A stretch of DNA of 64,000 bases from Hyposmocoma kahamanoa (lineage: Eukaryota > Arthropoda > Insecta > Lepidoptera > Cosmopterigidae), in assembly GCF_003589595.1 (NCBI RefSeq), contig NW_020653852.1:4653203-4717202 (forward strand), written 5' to 3'. Made by a program: the position numbers and the translations under genes. Positions 47,925 through 59,306 of this stretch are shown here, in pieces; within the stretch, counting starts at the first letter, position 1, and the number at the start of each line of letters is the position of its first letter. The notes below the pieces were generated by a model. The model saw nothing but the letters and a program-made list of their open reading frames with translations. It ran no database searches and was not told where the DNA came from.

Positions 47925-48172
47925 TGTAAATACCACTATGTACCTAAAATTTAAAGTGACCTCTTTGCTTATTCGCCGTAAAAGACAGGACCTCATATAC
48001 TTGCATAAGATTCTTCATGGCGAGATTGACTCATCTTACGTTTTAAGTAAAATAAATATCAGCATAAGGCGTAATCCTCGAATACCTAGCAAGACATTTA
48101 ACCTGCAAACGTATAAGAATAACACTTCCTTTTATAATCCTCTGATAAGAATGTGAAAACATTTTTATGAAA
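47925..48172 (+). mobile_element. LINE ORF2 C-terminal fragment
   Basis: A 72-residue frame (47938-48156) reads LRIRRKRQDL-like sequence, then DLIYLHKILHGEIDSSYVLS and RIPSKTFNLQTYKNNTSFY. This is the pattern of the C-terminal region of jockey-like RT proteins (short helices, then R-hydrophobic-P-R and N-x-x-x-Y-x-P). No upstream RT is present. Confidence 0.6.
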
Positions 48173-48260
48173 AACTCCGGTTTGGATATTTTTGACTCAA
48201 AATCCAAAATATTTTAAGGAGTAGTATAGTAACTCGCTTAACACTTACATAGGTATTCAC

Positions 48261-48915
48261 TAGAGATGCGCCGAGTACAAGTTTTACCGAGTAACCGAGT
48301 ACCGAATATTACTCGCTTTAACATTTGCCGAGCCGAGTACTTGGCCGAGTTACTCGGTTCATTATAACCGGAACGCGATGATCCTAAAAGTCCCGTTGCT
48401 CTAGAATTAGGGCGATATGTTAATGAAAGTTTATCATCGCGAGTCCTTTCCAATGGTGAGTAGGGCATAAAACAAGATATCCAAAACTGGCACTTTAGCA
48501 CGGGTATTTTTATGTGCACCTACAAGTATATTGTGCATAGCGAGTGGTTATTTTCCGAAGCGGGTGATGTGTATGAAGAAAAAGGAACAGACTATTACCT
48601 GAACGCGCAGAAAGCCTTGTATTCCTACATCATAACTTGCCTTTGTTAAATTTTAAATATTAATAATGTAAACTTTCTTTTTAAATTACTAAATTGCTAC
48701 AAATTGTTACAATTGTCTAGAATTTGTAGTAATAAATCTCTTTTGATTATTTGAAATATATTGCTAGTTTTATTTTGTTATGTCTATAGCCGTAATGCTC
48801 TATTTTAACCGAGTACTCTTCTCATGAACCTAGTTATTCGGCCGAGTACTAGTAGCAAAAAAACGGCCGAGTACACCGAGTACCGAGTAGCAAACGTGTA
48901 CTCGGCACATCTCTA
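48261..48915 (+). mobile_element. hAT element relic with 8-bp target duplication
   Basis: The ends are inverted (TAGAGATGCGCCGAGTAC on the left; reversed TAGAGATGTGCCGAGTAC on the right). Flanks are GTATTCAC (48253-48260) and GTATTCAT (48916-48923), an 8-bp duplication with one change, as made by hAT transposases. Between 48370 and 48655 the plus strand encodes pieces of the transposase C-terminal dimerisation domain. These include a VHSEWLFSEAGDVYEEK stretch, resembling the usual SERLFSEAGxxYxxKR. An in-frame stop precedes this segment and the following leucine-rich part is frameshifted. The ends also carry many internal GCCGAGTA repeats in both orientations. An internally deleted copy. Confidence 0.85.
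48390..48650 (+). pseudogene. hAT transposase C-terminal (dimerisation) remnant
   Basis: Readable peptides are SPVALELGRYVNE, WLFSEAGDVYEEK and NAQKALYS. They correspond to the end of a hAT transposase, where the conserved S-E-R-x-F-S-x-A-G segment sits. A TAG-type stop lies about 20 codons after the first peptide. The DDE catalytic core is absent. Confidence 0.65.
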
Positions 48916-49054
48916 GTATTCATCCAAAACCGTTTTTGTGTTTAGTAAATTAGTGGGTATACTAATTATCTAAGGAAATTATTAGCAAATTGTTAACAGT
49001 AGTTAGATCTTTCTTGTTACTTTATAATGATGCGTCAACATAAGTAGGGACAAT

Positions 49055-49165
49055 CTAGTCATCGTCATCATCATATACAGCCTGACTTCACCCACTGCTG
49101 GGTATAGGCCTCCAAGTTTCTGTGCCACTCCCCACGATCCCGTGCCAATCTCATCCAGGTTCGCC
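49055..49165 (-). repeat. LINE/SINE end with TCATCA tail
   Basis: CATCATCATATACAGCCTGA, then CCCACTGCTGGGTATAGGCC. The same block in the opposite orientation (GGCCTATACCCAGCAGTG) is at 50637-50654. Confidence 0.5.
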
Positions 49166-50059
49166 AGTACAATCTAGTACAGAACTTTTATTATACTTAA
49201 CTCTTATCAATGTAATTCGATTGTTATCTAATTTGTTGTTCATATAATAAATAAATAAACATGTAAATATCTCTGCGACAGCCCTAAAAACAATGTTTCA
49301 GGGGTATAACAGCTACCAATGGAGAGGCATGAAAAACTTTATACGTTAATAAAAACACTTCCCTTAAGAAAAAGTGGCGCCTTGTCGATACTCAAACACA
49401 ACTTATTAGCACTCAATGCTAGTATACTTCATTTCACTGGTTAACTTATTCTACATGTAAAATTTAGCACAAAATGTAGTATTTGATAATACGTAGAAAA
49501 TTTTGGGCAATCCGGTGAAAACTTTACTATTTATTTTATTTTATAGATAAGGTACATCAACAGTAGTACATATACTCTAAAAAATAATTTAAAAAATAAA
49601 AAAGCAAATAAAAAAATAAATAAATAAAATAACATAAAATAGAAAAAAAATTGAGGTATATGGACGCCTCGCCACTTATAGCTATTCTTTTCTACATACT
49701 TGTAGCTTTATTAAACAGAAACCAATACTGTCAAACCAGAAACAGAAGATTTGTGAAAATTTGTCATATAGTGGAATAAAGAAATAATAAGACTAGAATA
49801 CGGGTTATATTTGGAGCTTTTTTATTCTATCCAATATGTAGAATCCTAATTTACAGTTTAGGGCGTTATTTTTATTAAAATGTATGATCCTAGTAAAATA
49901 AATTTGAATCAACAAAAATTAATTTATTTTATAATATATTCTTCTTCTTTTTTCTTATAAATATATATTAGTATATATTACTTTTATTTTTAATATTGTC
50001 ACTGTTTTTTTTTTAAATTGTATTATTGTCATAATTTTTATATAGACACACCACAGCAA

Positions 50060-50280
50060 TTATCCTTTTTATATGATTTTTACCCCCTGGTTGTACCGTA
50101 GGTATTCACTCAATGGTATCCAGTGAGTGGAGGAATACTGAATTCCAAAATACAAGCTTTCGCTTAGTTGTGAATTCCTAAGTTTTAAACATTTTATACA
50201 AGTTGCACATACAAACATGTAGTGTTTTTATTTTACTGTATGTATGTACGAATGAAATAAATGTTATTATTATTAATATA
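50060..50280 (+). repeat. Candidate LINE 3' UTR ending in (ATT)n
   Basis: TGTATGTATGTACGAATG, AAATAAATG and a short ATT run look like a LINE end. No coding part precedes it. Confidence 0.35.
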
Positions 50281-50589
50281 TATTTTATATACAATAAAAA
50301 ATATTTAATTCATTCAATCATATTTGCACTGATCATAACTAGAAGGGGTTTTAACCTTAAAACGCCGCGCTAGCCCACTGGCTAGACGCACGACACACGA
50401 CGCTCTTGTCGTGGCGAGTTTTTCTCCCTAACGCGTTAGCCTATGATAAGCAGTGCAACAATTTAAGCATTAATGTACTTCTCACCATAGTTACCTGGGA
50501 GACCACAAGGAGGTGCGATTCGGAATTGGTAGCTTGGTTCTGTGAAATAAAGTCACAACATCTTTACATCACAGACCCCTGCTACCCCT

Positions 50590-50690
50590 TTCCCGCTGTC
50601 AAAGTTGCGGACAATAGATGGGTGAGAGTAGCGGGAGGCCTATACCCAGCAGTGAGTGAAGTCGGGCTGTGGATGATGATTAATATATTT
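50590..50690 (+). repeat. LINE/SINE end, opposite orientation
   Basis: GTGAGAGTAGCGGGAGGCC, TATACCCAGCAGTGAGTGAA and GGATGATGAT. It probably comes from the same family as 49.1 kb. Confidence 0.5.
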
Positions 50691-50949
50691 CCGATGGTTA
50701 CACAGATAACAATCGAATTAAGGGAATTATAATGTAAGCACAAAGGCGGAATCTGTCAATATAATGCATTAATACTAGCGCAACTTGGGTACGGTTTTAA
50801 GCGGTTGTCAATGGCATTTCAACTTACATGTAACAGGCTGCAATTTCCATTGGTTATTGGTTGGGATACATAAAGTATAATAACAATATAGTTACGTATG
50901 CCCAAAGTATGAGTATCGCTACAAAAGGGTTCCTTAAATGGAGAATACC

Positions 50950-50983
50950 GTCATTTTAGTCATAAGGATATGACTAAAATGAC
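50950..50983. repeat. Perfect 15-bp hairpin
   Basis: GTCATTTTAGTCATA, loop AGGA, then the exact complement. It lies 500 bp before the LRR exon, probably in its intron. The stem is too short for a typical miRNA precursor. Confidence 0.65.
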
Positions 50984-51176
50984 GTCATCCATTTGATTGG
51001 TCTAAACCTAGTCTTACTTCTTTATGTTGGGTGGTTAATATATCGTATAAATTGTTTAGTTTAATAAATGATGATGATGAGATAATTTATTAAATAATTT
51101 TATCAATATAATAGTAACAATTATAATAGAATCGTTTATTTACCTCAAGATTTAAAAAAAATGCAGTAGAATTTAG

Positions 51177-51292
51177 TAGCAGTAGAGCTCCTTGTGAAAG
51201 AGTTCGTCCACATATGTAGGTACTGCCACCTTACTTAGAATTAAGCAGTAATGTGAGCATTACTGCGTTCCGGTTTTGAAGGGTAAGGGTGC
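51177..51292 (+). repeat. 310-bp family, 5' part, just before the LRR exon
   Basis: AGCAGTAGAGCTCCTTGTGA to GAAGGGTAAGGGTGCT. A perfect 9-bp hairpin is at 51245-51266. It lies in the presumed intron, about 165 bp from the splice acceptor. Confidence 0.65.
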
Positions 51293-51412
51293 TTTCCAAA
51301 ATTTTTAGGAGATTACTAAATACTTAGCACAAAATAAATATAATATAGATATTAGTATTACACATCTTTTATATCTATATCTCTTAATATATATCTATAT
51401 CTTTTAATATGA

Positions 51413-51456
51413 GTTACCTTTCTTTGTCTTACTTAGTTTCTTTATTGTCTTTCCAG
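51413..51456 (+). promoter_or_regulatory. 3' splice site of the LRR gene intron
   Basis: A T/C-rich tract ends in TTTCCAG at 51456, directly before the open frame of the LRR exon, which then starts in the second base of a codon. A stop (TAA, 51405-51407) sits in the same frame upstream, so the frame cannot simply extend. An ATG at 51409 is in another frame and runs to a stop after 17 codons. Confidence 0.75.
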
Positions 51457-54182
51457 ATATAACATTTGTCTTCTTCACACTCATTCTACAAGTATCAACC
51501 ACGGCGACATGTGTTGTCAAAGATCGGGTTGACTGTCGGTATACCGTCATCTGTGAAAATAATGCTGGAAACGCATTCACCCCTGAATGTAACTACAGCC
51601 CATACGTCACATTTATCATCACCAAGTCTACTGCAGACCCACTCTATACTGGTTTCTTTGGTTCAACCAATTTTGATTCCCGCGTCCGTGTCATAAAAGC
51701 AATAGATAACAACTGGCCAACACTAGACACCAACGTCTTTAAGTACTACGTTAAAACAATTGTCATGGACTTATCAAACAATAACATTAAAACTATTAGA
51801 GATGACGTTTTCAGACCGTTAACTGCTTTAGAAAATTTGAACTTGTCTTCAAATTCCATAGAAACTTTGAACTCAAGAAGTTTTTACATCGTTGACTCAA
51901 AAAAACCATCGCTTAAAGTTTTAGATTTGTCAAATAATAAGATAGCGGAGCTGTCTAGTGATTTATTCTCGTACATACAAAACTTGAAAGAACTGTATCT
52001 AGTGAACAACGAAATAAAAAGCTTGCAAGATGATGCCTTTCAGAGCCTTAGTGGCCTGACTCATTTGTACTTACAGAATAATCAAATAACTAGACTCAAT
52101 GAGACTTTGGCATCCTTGAGATCGTTGGTAAAATTAGATTTGTCTTATAATTCTTTGACTTCGATATACGGCAACGAAATGAATCGGTTAACTAGTTTAG
52201 AATACTTTAATGCTTCACACAATGTTATCGAATACATACAATCAAACTGTTTGAGTCAAGCGTTTAACCTACAGACTGTGGATTTAAGTCATAATAAACT
52301 TCAGTCAAACATAGAAAACGTCATGTTCGTAACTAATAACAAACTTGAATATTTGAACTTGTATCATAACATGATTACGCAAATCCAAGACAATGCATTC
52401 AAAAATAATATCCTCACTTATTTGAACCTTGAGAAAAATAATTTGACCGGTGAACTGAATAAGAATATTTTAAGTGGCTTACACAGAATAGTAAGCTTGG
52501 ATCTTTCCAATCAAAGTATCAGTGCACTTAAAAACAACGCCTTTTCCGATGCTGTCAGTTTAATATACTTGAATCTAAGTAGAAACAACATCAATTTAGT
52601 TGATAATACTAGTTTTGAAAAAATATACAAACTGCAAATTTTGGACTTTTCTTACAACAATATTTCGAATATAGACTTTCTTACTAAATGTTTGTTTAAT
52701 CTCACTGAACTGTATCTTACAAACAATAACTTAACGACGATAAAATCGTACGCATTTGCTAATCAAACCTATTTGGTGAAGTTAGACTTGTCAATGAACA
52801 AAATTGTCATCATAGAGCCTTACTCCTTGCCCTTGACAAATTTACAATATTTGAATGTTAGTGAAAATCCTGTAACCGGCGTAATGAAAAGCAATATTTA
52901 CAGTCCTGCAAAGTTTATAAGGTTTTTAGATCTCACTTATTTCAATATTTCTGAAATAGGCGCGTTATCCTTGATTGACCTTCCGGTTCTAGCTAGATTG
53001 AATATATCTCACAACAATATAAAATGTATTGACCCAAATAACTTCAGAGGAGTGGGTAATATGTACAGTCTAGACATTTCGTTTAATTTGCTGTCTAGTT
53101 TTCAGTTAAATAACGTTACGTTGAGTAATTTAAAAGCGTTTTACTTGAATAACAATAGATTGGCAGACATTACAAACACTCTTATTAATATGCCAAACCT
53201 TTTGTACCTGGATCTGTCGTATAATTTTATTGTAGAGTTGATCAGTGTACCCTTTTCGGGGCTGCTAAATTTGAAAGTTATTCATATTTCACATAATAAA
53301 ATATCTGAATTCAATAATCCCCAAACGAATTCAATGACAAAATTGACTGTATTGGACCTATCAAACAATCAACTGGTTTCAGTAAACTTGAGTTATTTCA
53401 GAGACCTAGTTGTAGTGGATGTGAGTAACAATAGGTTTACCTCAATTAACTTCACCTTTTTTGAGAATCTTGACTATTTACAAGTACTAGACATGAGTAA
53501 TACAAGTATATCGGAGATCGCTCCTGGCACGTTCAAGAACGTAAAGATTTTAAAGCTTTTGAACATGTCTCATAATCATTTGACAAATCTCCGTTATGGC
53601 AGTTTGCGAGGTCTCCACAAAACTGAAGACCTAGATTTATCGTACAATAAAATTGCTGATGTTGATGTAGATGTTTTTCACGAATGCACTGAACTTAGAA
53701 TATTAACAATTGACTACAATAATTTATCATCATTGGATGTTGAAAGATTGATAAATACTTTACCCAAATTGAAAACACTGAGCTTGGGGGGCAACCCAAT
53801 TTCTTGTAAAGAAATAGTGAGAAATATGAAAACATTTAATAAGAATAATATGTTAAGACAAGTTGAGGTTACGTCTGTAAATAAAGTTTACCATGATGAT
53901 AACGTACATGGAATTAAATGTGGGAATAAAAATTATACAATTGATACAACAAATCAATCTGGCAACAATTCACAGGATAATTTTACATATAGTCACACTA
54001 CATCTCATATTCTGCTGGTATGGTGTACTATATTAACTACAGTTGTTATTATTGTAGTTGGAGTTTACTTTTATAGACAACGATCAAAACCTTTTTATGG
54101 TACTAGAGACTCGAGAGTGCCACTTGGAGCCTCTTTAGATTTTTCATTACATTCAGAAAATCAAAGCGATTTATTGGGATAA
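51457..54182 (+). CDS. Leucine-rich-repeat type I transmembrane protein, last coding exon (5' partial)
   Basis: The reading frame is open from a 3' splice site (pyrimidine tract then CAG ending at 51456) to TAA at 54180-54182, about 907 codons. The first in-frame Met is at 51765, but about 102 codons upstream stay open. They give a hydrophobic signal-peptide core (FVFFTLILQVSTTA) and a four-cysteine N-cap, so the start codon must lie in an upstream exon. About 29 LRRs of the LxxLxLSxNxI type follow, with many N-x-S/T sites. Next come a Cys-containing C-cap (GNPISCK), one membrane helix (residues about 749-770 counted from Met51765) and a 35-residue cytoplasmic tail (RQRSKPFYG...SDLLG). There is no TIR domain, so it is not a canonical Toll. 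The layout suits a cell-surface adhesion or recognition protein such as the chaoptin/connectin-like LRR proteins. The ligand is unknown. No other host gene is near it. Confidence 0.9.
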
Positions 54183-54645
54183 CGTCGATGGTTTTCTACA
54201 ATGGTGGCCTGTCTCAAAAACTCCTAACTTAACACCAAGCTGGATAAACAAATTGAGATATTTCTGACGCCCTAAAGCTACGGAATCCTATACCGCCTAA
54301 TGTTTTAATTGAATAATTTAAACAATGGAAAAAGTAGCTGTATAATAAGTCAAAAATAAACAATTTTGGTTTGGGTTTCTATTTTTGGTAAGCAGCGATA
54401 TCTCATTACGTCCTTAATTAAGTAGATTTATATAAAATGTAAATGTTGGCATTAACGTACATTTAAGTGTCCTCAAAACATTGTTAACATCAAAAAGTTA
54501 AATGTACTTAGTAGTAGATTAGTTTGTTTAAAATAAACAATGGTTTTTTGGATTGTATTTAAAAGTATTCTTATTTCAAAATTTGTTAAAGAACAGACTT
54601 TATTAAAATGTATCACGCACTAACTAATTTAAACGAATAAAATGA
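54183..54645 (+). promoter_or_regulatory. Probable 3' UTR with poly(A) signals of the LRR gene
   Basis: AT-rich sequence after the LRR stop codon carries AATAAA hexamers at 54355-54360, 54532-54537 and 54636-54641. Any of these could end the transcript. Which one is used cannot be told from sequence. Confidence 0.45.
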
Positions 54646-54938
54646 AGGCGTTACATCTATTCAGCTGTTGCTTTAAAAAATGGCTGTATAAAAGTATAAA
54701 AAGGAGGCGAATAGAACGCCACCAACGCTATTTGAAAATTTAAACATAGTATTATTATTACCATTGCAAGGACAAAAGACCTCGTCATAAATTCAAATGG
54801 TTGATTTATTCATGCACTCACTGAATGAATCATTTTGCATGAATTGTACATAACTTTAAGTACAAATAACGGGTAAAGGTTATAAATCATCTTTCGGAGT
54901 ATGAGACTTGTGTGCTTTTTCTAGTTTTTTTTCTTTAG

Positions 54939-55170
54939 AAGAATGAAAAAAACGAATGAGGAGGTGTTAAGACACGCAAGAAAAGAGAAGCTTATTAAAG
55001 ACAATGAAGAACCGAAGGGGAAAGATGTTTGGGTATGTGATACGTCACGACAGTTTTCTTACAAGCATCATAGAAGGGAAAACCGTAACAAGTAGAGGCA
55101 GAGAAAGATTGAGACGATTGAGATCGGTTAAATTAGTGTCGTGTCATATCAGGATCTCACAGTTGCAAAG
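54939..55170 (+). mobile_element. RTE-like LINE C-terminus relic
   Basis: Two frames separated by a shift give KKTNEEVLRHARKEKLIK, then MFGYVIRHDSFLTSIIEGK and SRGRERLRR. This is the usual end of RTE-type ORF2 (xGHxxRHxxxxxxIxEGKxxGxRxRGRxR). It lies about 750 bp after the LRR gene. Confidence 0.65.
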
Positions 55171-56196
55171 TTTACAAGAGCCTAGCCCTTAAATAAGAAG
55201 GAAAGGTTCTTTTAGCGTTTCTTTGAAGTAATTAAATAAAGTAACTACCGACTACACATGTCTGATAGTTTTCCGAATGGCGGCGGCGCGGCGTGGCACA
55301 AAACATTTTTTAATCAATGTAAGTACTGTAATTTTCTATCATATTTAAAAATTGTAAATAAAAACAATGGACCTGTACAATGACTAAGGTAGAATTTATC
55401 GAGCCCTTACCGCCGGCTTAGTGTAAACCACAAAAAACAAATTTTACATGAGAGGGTATTCAATCTAGTATCACATTTATATGTGACAATAAATTGATTT
55501 TAATATACAATAAATTTCCTAATCGATTGCGTAACAGCTAAAATCTTTTGAAACAATAGACGCTTACAATATTTTGGCTATCTCTATTTTTAAGGCTTTC
55601 AAGCATTTAAGGGAACTAATTTGACGACGAAAAAAAACAACGCAATTGTGATGTATTATGTCGGTTGCAATAACAAGTGGAGTCGCTTATATCATAATTT
55701 TTTAATGTTGATTCTGTCGGTTACACTAAAACATAAAAAACGGTAAAGCTAACGAACGATAAACTTAGCTTTTGCTATAATTTCTATTTGACGTAATTTT
55801 ATTGAAATGGCGACGCGTCCTTGCCCGTTTCAATTTAATATAGCATTTGCAATAAAAAACCTAGATAAGTCGGCGACTATGGCTCGTTTTTTCTTTTCTT
55901 CATTAATAATGCTTAGTATAGTATGTGAGGGATTGACCGGTAGGAGATCAAATGATTGTTTATTGGAAGATCAACGGATCGAATCCCCGTGACAGCATTT
56001 ACCTATGACTTTCAATTTCTAAATTACGTAAATTTGTGAATGTTGAATAGCAACATCTCTCGGTAATGGTGAAGGTAAACTCCCCCTTTAGAGAAGAGCC
56101 GTGTCCAGCAGCGGGACCGAAACTTATTTATTTACTCGGATCAACTATGAATTTAACAAAAACATTAAACAAAATACACAAATATGTATTTCTTAC
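55171..56196. other. AT-rich stretch, no gene recognised
   Basis: Short ORFs only. The frame at 55807-55992 starts MATRPCPFQF but has no recognised domain or splice context. Confidence 0.4.
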
Positions 56197-56199
56197 TTA

Positions 56200-56523
56200 G
56201 AGCGGTTACACACGGAGACAACTTGATGCAAACGCGATACAGTAGCTAATCGTCTAACTTTAACACGCGCCAATTTAAGCAGCGATGCAAACGCGCGACT
56301 GCAACGATACTAACGCGCGATTGCATCCCTACACTTGTAATTTATAAGCGATTGCATTGATGTAATCGCGCGTTTGTATCGATGCAATTGCGCGTTTGTG
56401 GTGATGTAGTCGAACGTTTGCGAGGATGCAATCGCCTATAAACCGCAAGTGTAGCAATGCAATCGCGCGTTTCACGAACGTGCGTTTGCATCGCTGCTAA
56501 AAAGTCGCTATGTGTAACCACTC
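56200..56523. mobile_element. TTA-flanked MITE with iterated CGCGTTTG units (PIF/Harbinger-like)
   Basis: The element starts GAGCGGTTACACACGG and ends with the inverted GAGTGGTTACACATAG (13 of 16 matching). It is flanked by TTA on both sides (56197-56199, 56524-56526), the duplication expected for PIF/Harbinger. The 324-bp body has no coding capacity. It is built from repeated GATGCAATCGCGCGTTTG-like units in both orientations, some at about 23-bp spacing (56355-56450). Confidence 0.7.
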
Positions 56524-57183
56524 TTAACACATACGATTTTTTTTTGTTTATGGGGGCAAATGCTTTATGCATACCCTCGAGCTCGAGGAGGCTCGAGGGT
56601 TATTTGAGACTAGCCTTCCAGGAGGGTATACCCACTAAAATCCGCCCGGCTTACCCTCTTGGCCAGGTGTTATGGGCGCCGAACGGTTCTAGCTGGTACA
56701 GAACCTTTAAGAAATATCCACCAACAACAAGTTTGTCAAGTATTTTTTTGCAAATTTCAAAAGTTTTGTGGATATTATAGGAATTAGAAGTAATATGTTG
56801 ATTTGCAAATTCGCAACTTCCTCGGGAACCGTTGAATAAAACATGGGACCTTTTAATATAATTCACCATCAACGTGTGAAGTCCCATTTAGAGGAGGTAG
56901 GATATGTCATAAGTTCATAATGATGTATATTGATTTTTATGCTATATAATTAATGAAATATTTTTTATTGCACAAACAATTACAATTAAAATACAATACA
57001 ATAGCTTAAGTATAATAGGAGTAGTAAGTTAATGTATAACAGGCGGCGTTGTTGCTATGTAGCAATTTGTTCCAGGTAACCTTAGGATAGACATTTCCGA
57101 TATGCAAAAATGGCTATATAATACAATTATTATCATACCATGCTTAGAGGAAATATCAGAATAGTGTTTTTTGTGAGTGTGTG

Positions 57184-57260
57184 TTCCAAGCCCGGATTCG
57201 AACCTACAACCCTGTGCTTGGGAGGCGGTAGGTCAAACCATTAGATTATCGCGGCTACAG
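57184..57260 (-). repeat. tRNA-like SINE head
   Basis: In minus orientation: TAATCTAATGG (A box), then GGTTCGAATCCGGGC (B box). Similar antisense B-box pieces at 16035-16110 and 42835-42870 belong to the same CCCACTGCTGGGC family. Confidence 0.5.
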
Positions 57261-57660
57261 TTCTCTCTAAAATTAATAGTAATTCATTTATCATTATAAA
57301 CACATTTTTGTTTATTTTAGCTATCACACCGCTGCAAACCTCTTAAAATGTAAGCCAAAGAGGGCAATTTGAGGGTGCATTTGATTATTTCCGAGGGGAG
57401 ATTTTAATCTCTGTGAAAAAGGTTATGTTTGGCTATTACGAGTTGCAATATTTTAAAAGTTTACACTGCGAAATGCTCTCAAAAAGTAATTTGCAGTTAA
57501 TATATTGTTTTTCATATCATCCTCTTTATCACGAACGGATGTTACTTACAATTTTGATGGAAAAAAGTTATTCACGTAGTTTGATTTACAATTTAATGCT
57601 GGAATGTGAATATTTCGATTTAGTCAAATTTGAAAGTGTTTAGTGACGATGAAATCGTGG

Positions 57661-57905
57661 GTCTGCGGGTAACAGTTGCAGTTCCGCTTAGAACTTTGAA
57701 TCTCAAAGACCTGAGGGGCACTGTCACTGCACCCGTTACCCTGTGACATAAGTTAATACGTCACATGTGCCTGTATCTTCACCAGCACCTTAACCCTTCA
57801 AACCCGGAACTCAGTAATGCTCGCATTACTGCGTAACGGCAGAGATAGGTAAAGTGGCGGTACTTGCCTTGACGAACTCTTTCACAAGAACCTCTACTGC
57901 TACTA
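57661..57905 (-). mobile_element. 310-bp family copy
   Basis: GGTAACAGTTGCAGTTCCGC to AACCTCTACTGCTACTAAA. The A-rich end is lost. Confidence 0.65.
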
Positions 57906-58061
57906 AAATAATGAGCTATAATCTGACGATGACATGTAAAGAGCAACATATAAATCGAGTACCTAGTAAGGTTTTTACGATTGCTATTCATTGGAAATGA
58001 CACTAGTTTTTGGGATCTGAAAGCGCATGTAAATATTTTTTGCGTGATTTTGCAGGGGCAA

Positions 58062-58174
58062 TTTTTTATGAAGTGACGGGACGAACAAGTCGTGCGCCTG
58101 GCTGCAAGCGACACGCCTGTCCATATCAGTTGCAGTGCCGCTCGGAACTTGAAATTGGAAAGATCTGAGGAGCA
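58062..58174 (-). repeat. 310-bp family, A-rich half
   Basis: TTTTTTATGAAGTGACGGGA, CAAGTCGTGCGCCTGG and CACGCCTGTCCATATCAG. It lies 150 bp from the preceding copy and could be a piece of it after an insertion. Confidence 0.6.
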
Positions 58175-58436
58175 TACCTCTGTGGGGAGTTCCCGGGTTA
58201 GGGTAGGGTAGGCAGCCCCATATTTTTCTACGTTAGTTTTAATTATAGTGACCCTCCCTACCTACCTACCATACGAAATGGGCACTATAACCTGTGGTTC
58301 TGACCCCATTTCAGCCAGAGTACAGGGTTGTCACAGACCTCTGTCACTTAACTTCATCCAGTTCTTCTAGAGGCTAGTGCCTTGGGTGAGCCGCCCCGGG
58401 TGCACGTACAGTACAGTAGTGCTGTAGGCAGTCATC

Positions 58437-58680
58437 ATCATCATTATCAATCCATTTATACGGCCCACTGCTGGGCACTGGTCTCCTTTTAGACAAGAGT
58501 TTAGGTCTAGTCCGCCATGTTTGCCCAATGCGGGTTGGAGACTTCATGCGTTTTTCGAGAGTTGTGAACCTTCTTCGACGTATAGGTTTTCATCACGACG
58601 TTTATCTTCATCGGAAAGCTTATGATATATTTTAAATTGAATTTGGAAGCTTCGGGTTGTGCTTGGAGTTTAATTACGAT
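58437..58680. repeat. CCCACTGCTGGGC dispersed repeat, long copy
   Basis: CATCATCATCATTATC, CCCACTGCTGGGCACTGGTC, TTGTGAACCTTCTTCGACG and TTCATCACGACGTTTATC. The TCATCA run is the usual microsatellite end of this family. Confidence 0.55.
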
Positions 58681-59011
58681 GCTTTGGTTTTCATAGTACA
58701 GGGAATTTCCTAGTTTCAGACCATGTTATCGGTGTGGTTACTCAGTTGAACATTATATGCAATTAAATATTTTGCATTTATATCCTCCGAATACGAATTT
58801 GTGAGAGAAATAATAAAAAAAGATAGAAAGGAAAAGGAAGAGAAGATAAAGAGTGGCGTATAGGGAACAAATAAAAAGCAAGATCAAAGTTAACAGTTGT
58901 AAATAGGTCAAGGAACTGCCTATGAACCGTGAGGAGTGGAGGAGGCTACATCGACAAGAGTCTGGCTTTTAATGGTCCTCCGAAGATGATTGTCTATAAG
59001 AATCCAAGCAA

Positions 59012-59306
59012 TTAGTAGCAGAAGAACTCCTTATGAAAAAGTACGTCCAGGGAAGTACTGCCGCCTTACCTATTTCTGCCCTTAACCAGTAGGCATTACT
59101 GCATTCCGGTTGGGAAGGGTAAGGGTGCTAATGAAATTACAGGCACAATGGACTTGTCAAATTACGTCTCAGAGTCATGACGAGCGCAATGGAGACCTTT
59201 GCGATGTAAAGCCCTGAGCTGCACTACAACTGTTATGCACAGGTGTGACAATTACCATCAGGCGCACGACTGGTTGATCTCGTCACTTGGTATTATAAAA
59301 AAAGGT
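59012..59306 (+). mobile_element. 310-bp family, near complete copy with A tail
   Basis: AGTAGCAGAAGAACTCCTTA to CACTTGGTATTATAAAAAAA. It shows the 3' A run in the forward direction. Confidence 0.7.
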
